Positions 12,046-20,218 of a stretch of 64,000 nucleotides of DNA are shown here, piece after piece. Each line of letters begins with the position of its first letter. Position 1 is the first letter of the stretch. The notes below the pieces were generated by a model, which was not told where the DNA came from, made no database searches, and was given only the letters and a program-made list of their open reading frames with translations. Origin of the DNA: Candidatus Cohnella colombiensis (GTDB taxonomy: Bacteria > Bacillota > Bacilli > Paenibacillales > Paenibacillaceae). Location of the stretch: contig CP119317.1 of NCBI GenBank assembly GCA_029203125.1, positions 682,001-746,000 of the forward strand. Reading direction: 5' to 3'. Both the position numbers and the translations under genes were made by a program.

Positions 12046-12879
12046 ATGCATAAAAAATATGTAGCTAGCAGGACGATCGCCACAATCTTAATGTTAATTG
12101 TAGGTATTGCATTCGTCCTTCCATTCATCTGGATGATCTCAGCTTCTTTCAAGCCGGAGATCGATGTATTCAAATATCCGATTCAGTGGATTCCAACACA
12201 GTGGAACCTCATAGAGAACTATAGTGAAGTATGGAATGGTGAGCATCCTTTTGCGGTCTATTATTGGAATACGATTAAAGTTTCTGTCTTAACGACATTG
12301 GTATCTGTTGTCGTTTCGTGTATGGCTGCTTATGGTTTCTCACACATTGATTTCAAAGGGAAAAATGTGTTATTCGTACTTGTTCTCATGACCTTTATGG
12401 TTCCGAGCTATTCCATTCTCGTCCCACAATTTCTTATCTTTACATGGTTGAATTTGTTCGATAGCCATTTAGGTCTCATCATCATTGGGTCGTTCAGTGC
12501 ACTCGGCACATTCATGCTCAGACAATTCTTCATGGGTATCCATAAGGAATTTCTAGAAGCTGCTAAGATCGATGGAGCAGGACACACTAGAAGCTTCTTC
12601 CAAATTGCAATGCCTTTAGTTAGACCAGCGATCGCAACATATGCCATTCTTCGCTTCATCTGGACTTGGAACGACTACGCGAATCCACTTATCTTCTTGA
12701 GAAGCGACCGTCTTGCGACGATCCAACTCGGAATTCAGAAGTTCGCTACGGAAAGTGGAGCATATTATTCTCTAATTATGGCTGGGACTGTGTCGGCTAT
12801 TGTGCCACTCATCGTTATCTTTGTCATCGGACAGAAACAGGTTATTGAAGGAATTGCACTCGGTGGAGTAAAAGGGTAA
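12046..12879 (+). CDS. Sugar ABC transporter permease (MalG/CUT1 type)
   Basis: 277 residues with six predicted membrane spans. N-terminal LPFIWMISASFKPE and the EAA-loop EAAKIDGAGHTRSFFQIAMPLVRPA are diagnostic of MalG-like carbohydrate permeases. It forms the second half of the membrane channel with the gene just upstream. The ribosome site is GGATGGGGTG. The terminal IALGGVKG is typical of the family. The 103 bp to the binding-protein gene contain only a weak hairpin (12909-12943). Confidence 0.92.
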   Translation: MHKKYVASRTIATILMLIVGIAFVLPFIWMISASFKPEIDVFKYPIQWIPTQWNLIENYSEVWNGEHPFAVYYWNTIKVSVLTTLVSVVVSCMAAYGFSHIDFKGKNVLFVLVLMTFMVPSYSILVPQFLIFTWLNLFDSHLGLIIIGSFSALGTFMLRQFFMGIHKEFLEAAKIDGAGHTRSFFQIAMPLVRPAIATYAILRFIWTWNDYANPLIFLRSDRLATIQLGIQKFATESGAYYSLIMAGTVSAIVPLIVIFVIGQKQVIEGIALGGVKG

Positions 12880-12982
12880 AAATATTTCTTAATAAGTCAA
12901 AATAGATGCTCTAACGATTTTGATGAAAATGATAAGTTTAGAGTGTTCAATTAAAGCTTTATATAAATGGGAGGTTAAACAG

Positions 12983-14350
12983 ATGAAGAAAAAATGGTTG
13001 TCGATCGTAACAACTACGCTCTTAACAACTAGCTTGTTAGCTGGATGTGGAAGCAATTCGAACAACAATGCAGCATCACAAAGCCCTAGTCAAAGTACTG
13101 CACCAACTGAAAGCGCATCCCCGGTTGCTAAAGATCCTGTAACAATTAAGTTTCTTGGTTGGGAAAAGCCAGAAGTATATCAACCTGCAATTGATGCATT
13201 CCAAGCAGCGAATTCTGATATCATTGTTGAATATGTACCTGTTGTAGAGAATGATTCCAATGAGACGATCAAGAAGATCGACTTGATGTATGCTACCAAT
13301 GATGCATTCGACGTATTTACACTAAACTCTGCACCGACGTTTGCACAAAGAGCAGCGAACGGAATGTTGGAGGCGCTTGACGACTATCTTACTAAAGAAG
13401 GCGTTAAGTACGAAGATGAGTACAAAGCAGAGCAACAGAAGTTCGAAAGCAAACGCTACTCATTGCCTGGTAAGTTCGGTCCTTGGTTCATTTTGCTTAA
13501 CAAAGATAAGTTAGACGCAGCGAATCTTACAGTTCCAACTAGCTGGACATGGGATGAATTTAGAGATTATGCTAAGAAACTTACTTCGGGAGACGGCGCT
13601 ACTAAAACTTATGGTGCACACTTCCACACATGGAAAGACTTCTTCTTATTAAACCTTTACAGCGGATCAAGCGATCAAGGGATCATGAAGGATGACGGTG
13701 TTAACCTTAACAATGATAACCCATTAATGAAAAAATCGCTCGAGTTGCGTTACGAGATGGAAAAAACAGATAAGTCCGCAACGCCTTATCAAGATGTAAT
13801 TACGCAAAAGATTCCTTATCGTGATCAGTATTTCCAAGGTAAAGGCGTAATGTTGCCAACTGGTCCTTGGATGGTTGCTGAAGCTGGTGGAACAGAAAAA
13901 ATTCCAGCAACATTCGTATCTGCATTCGCACCATGGCCTACGAACAACAAAGGTGACGAAATCTATTCCTATGGTGGCGCTGATCCACTAGTTATTTCAT
14001 CTAAATCTGCGCACAAGGAAGAATCCTACCGATTCATCCGCTTCCTGTCCACAGAAGGAATGGCGTTGACGAAGCAACTATCTGCTTGGAAGAAAGCTGA
14101 CATTGCTAATGAAGTTGATCAAATCGTATCATCAACGTTATCCCCAGATAAAATTGATAAAGCTTCTTTGATTAATACATTAAGCGTAACTAAGCTTCCA
14201 GTACCTCCTAACACCGTGTCTTATGCAGGTGACTTGGAAACTGCATATATTGCAGAAGCAGAAAAGTATATGCTGGGTGTATCTGATGTTGATACAACTT
14301 TGGCAGATATTAAAACGAATCTTCAAAAGATTATTGATGCTAATAAGTAA
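12983..14350 (+). CDS. Sugar ABC transporter substrate-binding lipoprotein
   Basis: The ATG at 12983 follows GGGAGG and opens a lipoprotein signal peptide with lipobox LLAGC; the longer frame from 12920 is rejected for lack of a ribosome site. A Ser/Asn/Ala-rich spacer (SNNNAASQSPSQST) precedes a solute-binding protein of family 1 (IKFLGWEKPEVYQPAIDAF, VLLPTGPWMVAEAGG-like region near the centre). About 455 residues, normal for the family. It should capture oligosaccharide at the outer membrane face and deliver it to the two permeases upstream. A strong terminator follows, so the kinase/regulator pair may be read through or have its own promoter. Confidence 0.92.
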   Translation: MKKKWLSIVTTTLLTTSLLAGCGSNSNNNAASQSPSQSTAPTESASPVAKDPVTIKFLGWEKPEVYQPAIDAFQAANSDIIVEYVPVVENDSNETIKKIDLMYATNDAFDVFTLNSAPTFAQRAANGMLEALDDYLTKEGVKYEDEYKAEQQKFESKRYSLPGKFGPWFILLNKDKLDAANLTVPTSWTWDEFRDYAKKLTSGDGATKTYGAHFHTWKDFFLLNLYSGSSDQGIMKDDGVNLNNDNPLMKKSLELRYEMEKTDKSATPYQDVITQKIPYRDQYFQGKGVMLPTGPWMVAEAGGTEKIPATFVSAFAPWPTNNKGDEIYSYGGADPLVISSKSAHKEESYRFIRFLSTEGMALTKQLSAWKKADIANEVDQIVSSTLSPDKIDKASLINTLSVTKLPVPPNTVSYAGDLETAYIAEAEKYMLGVSDVDTTLADIKTNLQKIIDANK

Positions 14351-14368
14351 AAAGATCTTATAATGATA

Positions 14369-14399
14369 GGGAGGATGCCAGCATGGCATCCCCCTTTTT
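14369..14399 (+). terminator. Intrinsic terminator after binding-protein gene
   Basis: GGGAGGATGCCA, loop GCA, TGGCATCCCCC then TTTTT: a 10-11 bp stem with a short loop and a T tract. Confidence 0.85.
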
Positions 14400-14423
14400 C
14401 ATTACTTGTGAGGAGGCATGAAC

Positions 14424-16196
14424 ATGAGATTTCCTTTATTAGGATGGAGACAGAAGCTCATACTTACATCACTTCTATGTCTCGTTCTTCCTTCAGTGAT
14501 TACACTCATTGTGACGGGACTTTATACAAAGGGTGAGCTCATAAACAAAGCGATCACCAAGGCAGAGCAATCGCTAGAAGTGGCGGAGCTATATGAATCT
14601 AATATTATGAAGGACATGATCAATGCCTTTAATTCCATTCAATATGACAGTGAAATGATCACACAGCTTAGAATTGGTTTGAAAAAATATCAAGGCAACA
14701 ATTCAAAAAAGATCGATTTTTTTTCCTTTAAAGCAATTGCGGAGAGATTAGATCGCATTACCTTCTTTGGTGGCCAGACGTATGTGACAATTTTGCTTCC
14801 AGGAGGGTTATATTTCTCCAACTATTCAACATACAACAACAGTCTTGCCTTTATGTATGAAGAGCCTTGGTTTAAGGAATTAAGTACAGAACCGATGAAT
14901 ACGACGCGGTGGTTAGGTGTTCAAAAAAACTATATTCATAATGATGCGGATCGTTCACCTAATCTCGTTACGATTGTTCGCACGTTTAAGTTAAGTAACA
15001 GTACTCCTAATGCTTATATCATCTTAAGCAAGCCAGAAGAGCAATTTCGCCAAATTTTCGCCAAATATGCAGCTGATCAAACGATGATGCTACTGGATGC
15101 AGATGGTAAGATCATTTCACATACGAATAGCGAACGGGTAGGTCAAGTATTTCAAGAGAAACGACCATCGCCAGATTCACATGAAGTTGTCACTTTGAAT
15201 GGAACCAACTACATTGCGGTGACGCACCCACTTTCCTATGCGGATTGGAGCATGCTGAGCTTAACTCGATATGAAAGCGTCACCAACAAAGTTGGAGTTT
15301 GGTTTAATTCTGTGGTAGGGTTGCAAGTGGTATTCTTCCTATTGTTTGCGATTGTTCTCCTTTACTTTTTGAATCAATGGACGAAGCCGATAATGAAGCT
15401 TGCAAGAACGGCATCCAAAGTAGAAAAGGGATTTCTGGAAGAACGATCACATGTGAAGGGCAGTGACGAGGTCGGACACTTGGGTTTTGCTTTTGATCGT
15501 ATGATCGATCGCTTCGTAGAGATGATCAAACAGATTGAAATGGAACAAAATCGCAAACGAATCGTCGAGTTGGAATTGCTACAAGCACAAGTTAATCCCC
15601 ATTTTCTTTTCAATACGCTGAACTCAATTCGCTTGAAGGCTATTATGAAAGGTGAGAACGAAATAGGGGAGATAATCGGTTCACTCTCTACACTTCTCAG
15701 AATGACCATTAATCGGAATAACGAGTTTATACCGCTTCATGAAGAAGCGGATACGGTGAAACATTATATGCAACTCATGAATTACAGGCATCATGAGGGC
15801 GTTGAACTAACGGTAAATTTGGCATCAGATACACTTCTTGAAGCAATCCCTAGATTTACATTGCAGCCGCTCGTAGAGAATGCTTATATCCACGGTCTTC
15901 GTCAAAAGCAAGGGGAGATCTCAATCTCTGCTTGGAAACAAGATGATTATCTGATGATTGAGATTAAAGATAACGGGATTGGGATGACGGAGGATCGGAT
16001 TCAGGAAATTATGAATGGAGCGCCGATCTCGGGGATCGGATTAAAAAATGTAAATGAACGGTTGAAGATCATCTATGGTGCTCCTTTTGCAATGAATTTA
16101 ATAAGTCCTCCTGGTGAGGGTTTATCGATCGTATTAAGGATACCGTTGGAGGGTAAGGAGGAGAAAGGCAATGTATCGAGCGATAGTGGTCGATGA
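14424..16196 (+). CDS. YesM-type sensor histidine kinase
   Basis: The ATG at 14424 has AGGAGG seven bases upstream; the ATG at 14418 is only one base from that site, so 14424 is preferred (~590 residues). Layout: membrane span (~12-35), ~260-residue extracellular sensor (Cache-like), second span (~295-320), HAMP (~320-370), His_kinase domain with QAQVNPHFLFNTLNSI (predicted phospho-acceptor H393) and an HATPase domain with NAYIHGLRQKQG and DNGIGM. This class partners with AraC-type regulators and senses extracellular saccharides, often with a nearby ABC binding protein. The response regulator gene overlaps its 3' end by 26 bp. Confidence 0.92.
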   Translation: MRFPLLGWRQKLILTSLLCLVLPSVITLIVTGLYTKGELINKAITKAEQSLEVAELYESNIMKDMINAFNSIQYDSEMITQLRIGLKKYQGNNSKKIDFFSFKAIAERLDRITFFGGQTYVTILLPGGLYFSNYSTYNNSLAFMYEEPWFKELSTEPMNTTRWLGVQKNYIHNDADRSPNLVTIVRTFKLSNSTPNAYIILSKPEEQFRQIFAKYAADQTMMLLDADGKIISHTNSERVGQVFQEKRPSPDSHEVVTLNGTNYIAVTHPLSYADWSMLSLTRYESVTNKVGVWFNSVVGLQVVFFLLFAIVLLYFLNQWTKPIMKLARTASKVEKGFLEERSHVKGSDEVGHLGFAFDRMIDRFVEMIKQIEMEQNRKRIVELELLQAQVNPHFLFNTLNSIRLKAIMKGENEIGEIIGSLSTLLRMTINRNNEFIPLHEEADTVKHYMQLMNYRHHEGVELTVNLASDTLLEAIPRFTLQPLVENAYIHGLRQKQGEISISAWKQDDYLMIEIKDNGIGMTEDRIQEIMNGAPISGIGLKNVNERLKIIYGAPFAMNLISPPGEGLSIVLRIPLEGKEEKGNVSSDSGR

Positions 16197-17757
16197 TGAT
16201 GTAGCGGTGTTAGAGTTTTTGGAACGGCTCATTCCTTGGAATGAAATGGGATTCGAACTTCCTAGTGTTTACACGAATGCTCTCGATGCTATCAAGGAGG
16301 GTGATGAAGCCTACCCCGATCTTGTGATTACCGACATTGGAATGCCAGAGATGAACGGTCTAACCTTTATCCGTAAGCTTAAGGCTGATTCTCCTGATAC
16401 TCGTTATGTTATTCTATCTTGCCATGATGAATTCCAATACGCTCAGCAAGCCGTACAGCTTGGAGTGCAGGAATATATTCTTAAGGAAACACTGAACGTC
16501 GACAATATTGTAAGTATCGTTAAGCGGGTGAAACATTTGCTTGATCATGACCATGATCAACGGCAAGAAGTTAAGCGACTTCATGACCAAGCAAAGGATA
16601 CCAGATCAGTGAGAAAGGAAAAATGGCTCCGAAGCTTATTGTCCGATCCGTTAGGCGATGACCAATCGTTGCTGAAGCAGCTTCAGGAGTATGGCCTTAA
16701 TCCCAAATTGGGTCATTTCATTCCAGTACTATGGCGGATGCATAGCTTCCAATCTGCAATGTTTCGCTACAAGAAGGAGGACATCGTTAAATTCATCGTC
16801 GAGAATGCCGCTGAAGAGCTTTTGAACGATGAACCAGATGTGTTGTTTTTCAGTTATTCGGCACAGGAATTTTGCTTATTTTATGCGTTCAAAAAGGACT
16901 TAACAACGAATCCATATGATAAGCTCGTTCGCGTTTCGCAGATGCTGCAAAAAGCGTTTTCAAAATATTTGAAGCTAGAGTTTTCCGTTATTGTTGGTGA
17001 AATGGCGACCCATAGAGCAGCGTTGAAGCAACATTTGTCAGATCTTCTCATCATGGCCGATCAATTTTTCTATAGCGATGTTCCGGTTATTGTAAAGGCG
17101 AGAGAACTTAACATTGAGAGAACAGAAGAGGACCTCTTCTTGCATTATTCTGATTATGCTGAGCGGTTTAATCGTTTGCTGATTGATGAGAATCGGGGGA
17201 TCGTGGAAGCCGTTGATTCGTTCATCCAATTTATTAAGAGCAACAGATTTCAGACCTCAACTGTCAAACAATTTATATGGAAGCTCGTTTTGGATATGCA
17301 GTTGAAATTAAAATTTAGTATCGAGTATGACAAAGAAAAAGTACAACAGACAATTGGACAGATGATCAACATTAACGAGATTAGAGCTTGGCTTATTCAG
17401 TTTATGAATGATGCTGTCGTCAAAGCGGAGAAAATTTCGAAGAACAGCAAGAAAACAGAAATCATTGATGCTCAAAAGTATGTGCAGATCCATTTAGATC
17501 GGAAAATAACATTAGAAGAGGTAGCCGATCTCCTCCATCTAAATCCAAGTTATTTCAGCCGATTATATAAGAAGGAAACGGGTGAAAACTTCATTGAATT
17601 TGTCACTCGTTTGAAGATGGAGAAAGCTAAGGAGTTAATCGTTGATTCTGATCGCACAGTCGAGAAGGTTGCTCTAATGCTTGGATACGATAATAAGAGC
17701 TATTTTGTTAAGCTATTCAAACAGCATTTTGGAGTTTCACCAAGTCGATTCGTATAA
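16171..17757 (+). CDS. YesN-type AraC-family response regulator
   Basis: 528 residues: an N-terminal receiver domain (DDD at 8-10, phospho-acceptor D55 in VITDIGMP, K105-region VQEYILKE), a long central region and a C-terminal AraC double helix-turn-helix (LEEVADLLHLNPSYFSRLYKKETGENF; VEKVALMLGYDNKSYFVKLFKQHFGVSPSRFV). The ATG at 16171 has AAGGAGGAG and lies inside the kinase gene, so the two are translationally coupled. Expected role: activate the adjacent ABC operon and perhaps the GH2 gene in response to the kinase. Confidence 0.92.
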   Translation: MYRAIVVDDDVAVLEFLERLIPWNEMGFELPSVYTNALDAIKEGDEAYPDLVITDIGMPEMNGLTFIRKLKADSPDTRYVILSCHDEFQYAQQAVQLGVQEYILKETLNVDNIVSIVKRVKHLLDHDHDQRQEVKRLHDQAKDTRSVRKEKWLRSLLSDPLGDDQSLLKQLQEYGLNPKLGHFIPVLWRMHSFQSAMFRYKKEDIVKFIVENAAEELLNDEPDVLFFSYSAQEFCLFYAFKKDLTTNPYDKLVRVSQMLQKAFSKYLKLEFSVIVGEMATHRAALKQHLSDLLIMADQFFYSDVPVIVKARELNIERTEEDLFLHYSDYAERFNRLLIDENRGIVEAVDSFIQFIKSNRFQTSTVKQFIWKLVLDMQLKLKFSIEYDKEKVQQTIGQMININEIRAWLIQFMNDAVVKAEKISKNSKKTEIIDAQKYVQIHLDRKITLEEVADLLHLNPSYFSRLYKKETGENFIEFVTRLKMEKAKELIVDSDRTVEKVALMLGYDNKSYFVKLFKQHFGVSPSRFV

Positions 17758-17770
17758 CTGGAGTAAGAAA

Positions 17771-17805
17771 GAATTCTTGAGAAGTCGTCAAGGGTTCTTT
17801 TTTAT
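17771..17805 (+). terminator. Intrinsic terminator after response regulator gene
   Basis: GAATTCTTGA (17771-17780) pairs with TCAAGGGTTC (17788-17797) including two G-U pairs, followed by TTTTTTATT. Confidence 0.75.
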
Positions 17806-17902
17806 TAAAAAGTTAAGCTTCCCCCACGCAGTGCTAAATATCTTTTCTAATTTTGGGAAACGTATTTAAGTAACCTGCAATGAGGAGGCGATAAACGCGA
17901 CT

Positions 17903-18841
17903 ATGAATTTGATTAAGCTTTTACCTTTTGTTAGTTTGATGCTGTTAGCGCCCTCCAATCTGGACTTGTTCATTCACCATGAAGGACAGGCAATAATGAA
18001 GTTTGTGCGATCGGATTTCGAAATGCTTGCTTTGCCTATCATCGATGAGGAAAAGCTTCAAAGTGTTGTACAGCAGCTTGAACGTAAAGTTTATAGGATG
18101 CCGAAGGATGCGGTCATTGGACAGCGCGGTGAAATTGTACCTGAGACATTAGGAAGTAAGCTCGATAGACAAAAGCTTGTAAGCCGTATGGAAGCATTCT
18201 TTTATGAAGGTGATACATCTGTAATTGAAACGCCCATGTCTCCTGTATATCCTAAGGTGGATGGAGAATTGCTGGCTTTTATTCGCGAGAAGAGAATCGG
18301 CAGCTATGTGACATACTTTAATTCGCGCAATCGCAATCGTACCCACAATATCGAATTGGCTGCAAATGCGATCAACAATACGGTTATATTTCAAGGGGAG
18401 CAATTTTCCTTTAACAAGGTTGTTGGAATACGCACAAGTGCGAAGGGCTACACACGGGCGCCGGTCATCGTTAGAGGGGAGCTGTCAGAAGATATAGGGG
18501 GAGGGATTTGTCAGGTATCGTCTACATTATTCAACGCAATAGACAGGGCTGGGCTACGCATCATTCACCGCTATTCTCATAGTAGAAGCATATCGTATGT
18601 GCCTTCAGGCAGAGATGCAACTGTCAGTTGGGGCGGACCGGATTTTGTGTTTCAAAATGTGTATGATCAACCGATCCTAATTCGAGCGTCTACGGGTAAT
18701 GGAGCAATGTACGTCACCATCTATTCATCAGAGGTCATTGATTTCACACCTCGAGAAGTACCTGGCACGACGAGGGAATTGCCAGATGAGGTTGAGTTAC
18801 AATCGAGCGAGACCGGGCGTTCGCAGCCCGGTAGACCCTAG
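17903..18841 (+). CDS. VanW-family protein
   Basis: The VanW domain occupies residues ~150-280 (NRNRTHNIELAANAINN, GEQFSFNKVVGIRT, GGGICQVSSTLFNAIDRAGL, HSRSISYVPSGRDATVSWG). The N terminus (LIKLLPFVSLMLLAPSNLDLF) may be a membrane anchor. Family knowledge: VanW occurs in some vancomycin-resistance clusters and widely elsewhere; its biochemical role is unknown. The nearest AGGAGG is about 14 bases before the ATG, longer than usual, so the start is uncertain. No resistance genes surround it. A GC-rich hairpin (CCGGGC / GCCCGG, 18813-18831) lies in its last codons, and the convergent LacI gene ends 15 bp away. Confidence 0.85.
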   Translation: MNLIKLLPFVSLMLLAPSNLDLFIHHEGQAIMKFVRSDFEMLALPIIDEEKLQSVVQQLERKVYRMPKDAVIGQRGEIVPETLGSKLDRQKLVSRMEAFFYEGDTSVIETPMSPVYPKVDGELLAFIREKRIGSYVTYFNSRNRNRTHNIELAANAINNTVIFQGEQFSFNKVVGIRTSAKGYTRAPVIVRGELSEDIGGGICQVSSTLFNAIDRAGLRIIHRYSHSRSISYVPSGRDATVSWGGPDFVFQNVYDQPILIRASTGNGAMYVTIYSSEVIDFTPREVPGTTRELPDEVELQSSETGRSQPGRP

Positions 18842-18856
18842 CAACCCATTAGGGTG

Positions 18857-19861
18857 CTATCTCGTACATTCCGCGCAAGACTTTCGAATGACGAATTTTG
18901 TAGGTATGATTAGTGCTGGCGGAGGTGAGTGTGGAGTATTGATTAAGTCATTCAACAATAAGATGGATTGATTTCCGATCGTATCGAAATCTTGATGGAC
19001 CGTTGTGAGCGCGGGTATCGTATGCTTTGCAAGCTCAATGTCATCAAATCCGATCACGGACAGATCTTGAGGTATCGACAAACCGGCCTCACCAGCCGCT
19101 TCGATAACACCGATCGCAATCATATCCGAGGAACAGACGACTGCGGTAGGAGGTTCTTCGAGCTGCATGAACCCTTTCATCGCAGCATATCCCGATTCTT
19201 TTGTGAAATCCCCGATTGAAATGTATTCCGCAAAGTAAGGCAAGCCCAATTCTTGAATTCCCCGTCGATAGCCTTCGAACCGCTGTTTTCCAACGTAAGA
19301 ATCGAGATGGCCATTTACAAACGCAATTTTACGGTGCTTTAATTCATGCAAATAATAGACTGCATTCTTGATGCTCTCCACGTTCTCGGAGGTGACGTAG
19401 CCTGCGCGACGTCCCATCATGTCCAAATCTATAAAAACTGTAGGAATCTCGGATTGAATGATTTCCTCGAAATTCAAATCATTCTCTTGAAACCCGAAGA
19501 TGAGGACACCCTCCACATTACGGCTTAAGCAATGGCGTACGAGACTGTATTCTGGGTTCCAATCAAGCGTGAGGTAAAGTAGATCATATCCTGTTTTTTT
19601 CAAAGCGCTCTCAAGTCCGACAACGACTTTGGAGAAGAAGGGATGAGCTAAGCTAGTCGTAAGAAACATTCCGATCGTTTTCGATTTACCTTTGACTAAT
19701 CCCCGTGCGGTATGGCTTGGGATGAACTGTTGATCCTGGATAACCTGTTGAACGCGGGCTCTTGTTGATGGGCTAACATTTGGCAGGTTGTTGATTACTT
19801 TAGAAACGGTTGTGACAGATACGCCTGCCAGCTTTGCAATATCGCGAATGTTGTTTGCCAT
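18857..19861 (-). CDS. LacI-family transcriptional regulator
   Basis: 334 residues. The N-terminal helix-turn-helix (IRDIAKLAGVSVTTVSKVINNLPNVSPSTRARV) with the hinge helix is followed by a periplasmic-binding-protein-like sensor domain (SKTIGMFLTTSLAHPFFSKVVVGLE, VVCSSDMIAIGVIEAAGEAG, LSVIGFDDIELAKHTIPALTTVHQD). The ATG at 19861 has GGGTGG just upstream; a GTG 9 bp earlier is an alternative. It is transcribed away from the tandem cellulase gene, and the shared 357-bp region carries two GGTAACGTT sites, so it probably controls itself and the cellulase in response to a sugar. Effector unknown. Confidence 0.9.
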   Translation of the reverse strand: MANNIRDIAKLAGVSVTTVSKVINNLPNVSPSTRARVQQVIQDQQFIPSHTARGLVKGKSKTIGMFLTTSLAHPFFSKVVVGLESALKKTGYDLLYLTLDWNPEYSLVRHCLSRNVEGVLIFGFQENDLNFEEIIQSEIPTVFIDLDMMGRRAGYVTSENVESIKNAVYYLHELKHRKIAFVNGHLDSYVGKQRFEGYRRGIQELGLPYFAEYISIGDFTKESGYAAMKGFMQLEEPPTAVVCSSDMIAIGVIEAAGEAGLSIPQDLSVIGFDDIELAKHTIPALTTVHQDFDTIGNQSILLLNDLINTPHSPPPALIIPTKFVIRKSCAECTR

Positions 19862-20218
19862 CAGATCCACCCAACTTCTATACGTATAGGATTATAGCTT
19901 TAATAAGAGAATAACTTGTTAGTAGGAGATTTGCAATTACACTTTACAGGTAACGTTTCCTTTAATTTTTAGAAGGTCTGTGATATACTGAGTTTGCCAG
20001 TAAACATATTCATCCATAAACGCGTGTTTATGCATGAATTGTGGTTTTGTTTTTCCAAAACCATCAAAATTGTACTCATTATAGGTCGGAGAGGAGGCAA
20101 TTCAGCTGCTGAATATAGCAGAATTATGACGACACTTGATGAAAAAAGGTAACGTTACACCTACCATTGTAGTGCGGTTTGTTGAAGAAAGGAAGCTAAA
20201 TTTCGGAGGGATAAATCG
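19862..20218. promoter_or_regulatory. Divergent control region of lacI-type gene and tandem cellulase gene
   Basis: A 357-bp gap with no convincing gene. Two operator-like sites are seen: AGGTAACGTTTCC (19948-19960) near the regulator and GGTAACGTTACA (20148-20159, containing the perfect palindrome GTAACGTTAC) near the cellulase. The central CG dyad is typical of LacI-family operators. Also present are hairpins CATAAAC-GCGT-GTTTATG (20015-20032), GGTTTTG / CAAAACC (20043-20062) and CTGCT / AGCAG (20106-20121), so the cellulase leader may be structured. The cellulase ribosome site is TCGGAGGG. Confidence 0.6.

Noticed and set aside
17903..18841. Vancomycin resistance locus because of VanW
   Set aside because: No vanA/H/X/Y-type genes nearby; VanW domains are common in non-resistant Firmicutes.
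20126..20152. Eight-codon leader peptide (MTTLDEKR) before the cellulase
   Set aside because: No ribosome site at suitable distance and no attenuator logic visible.
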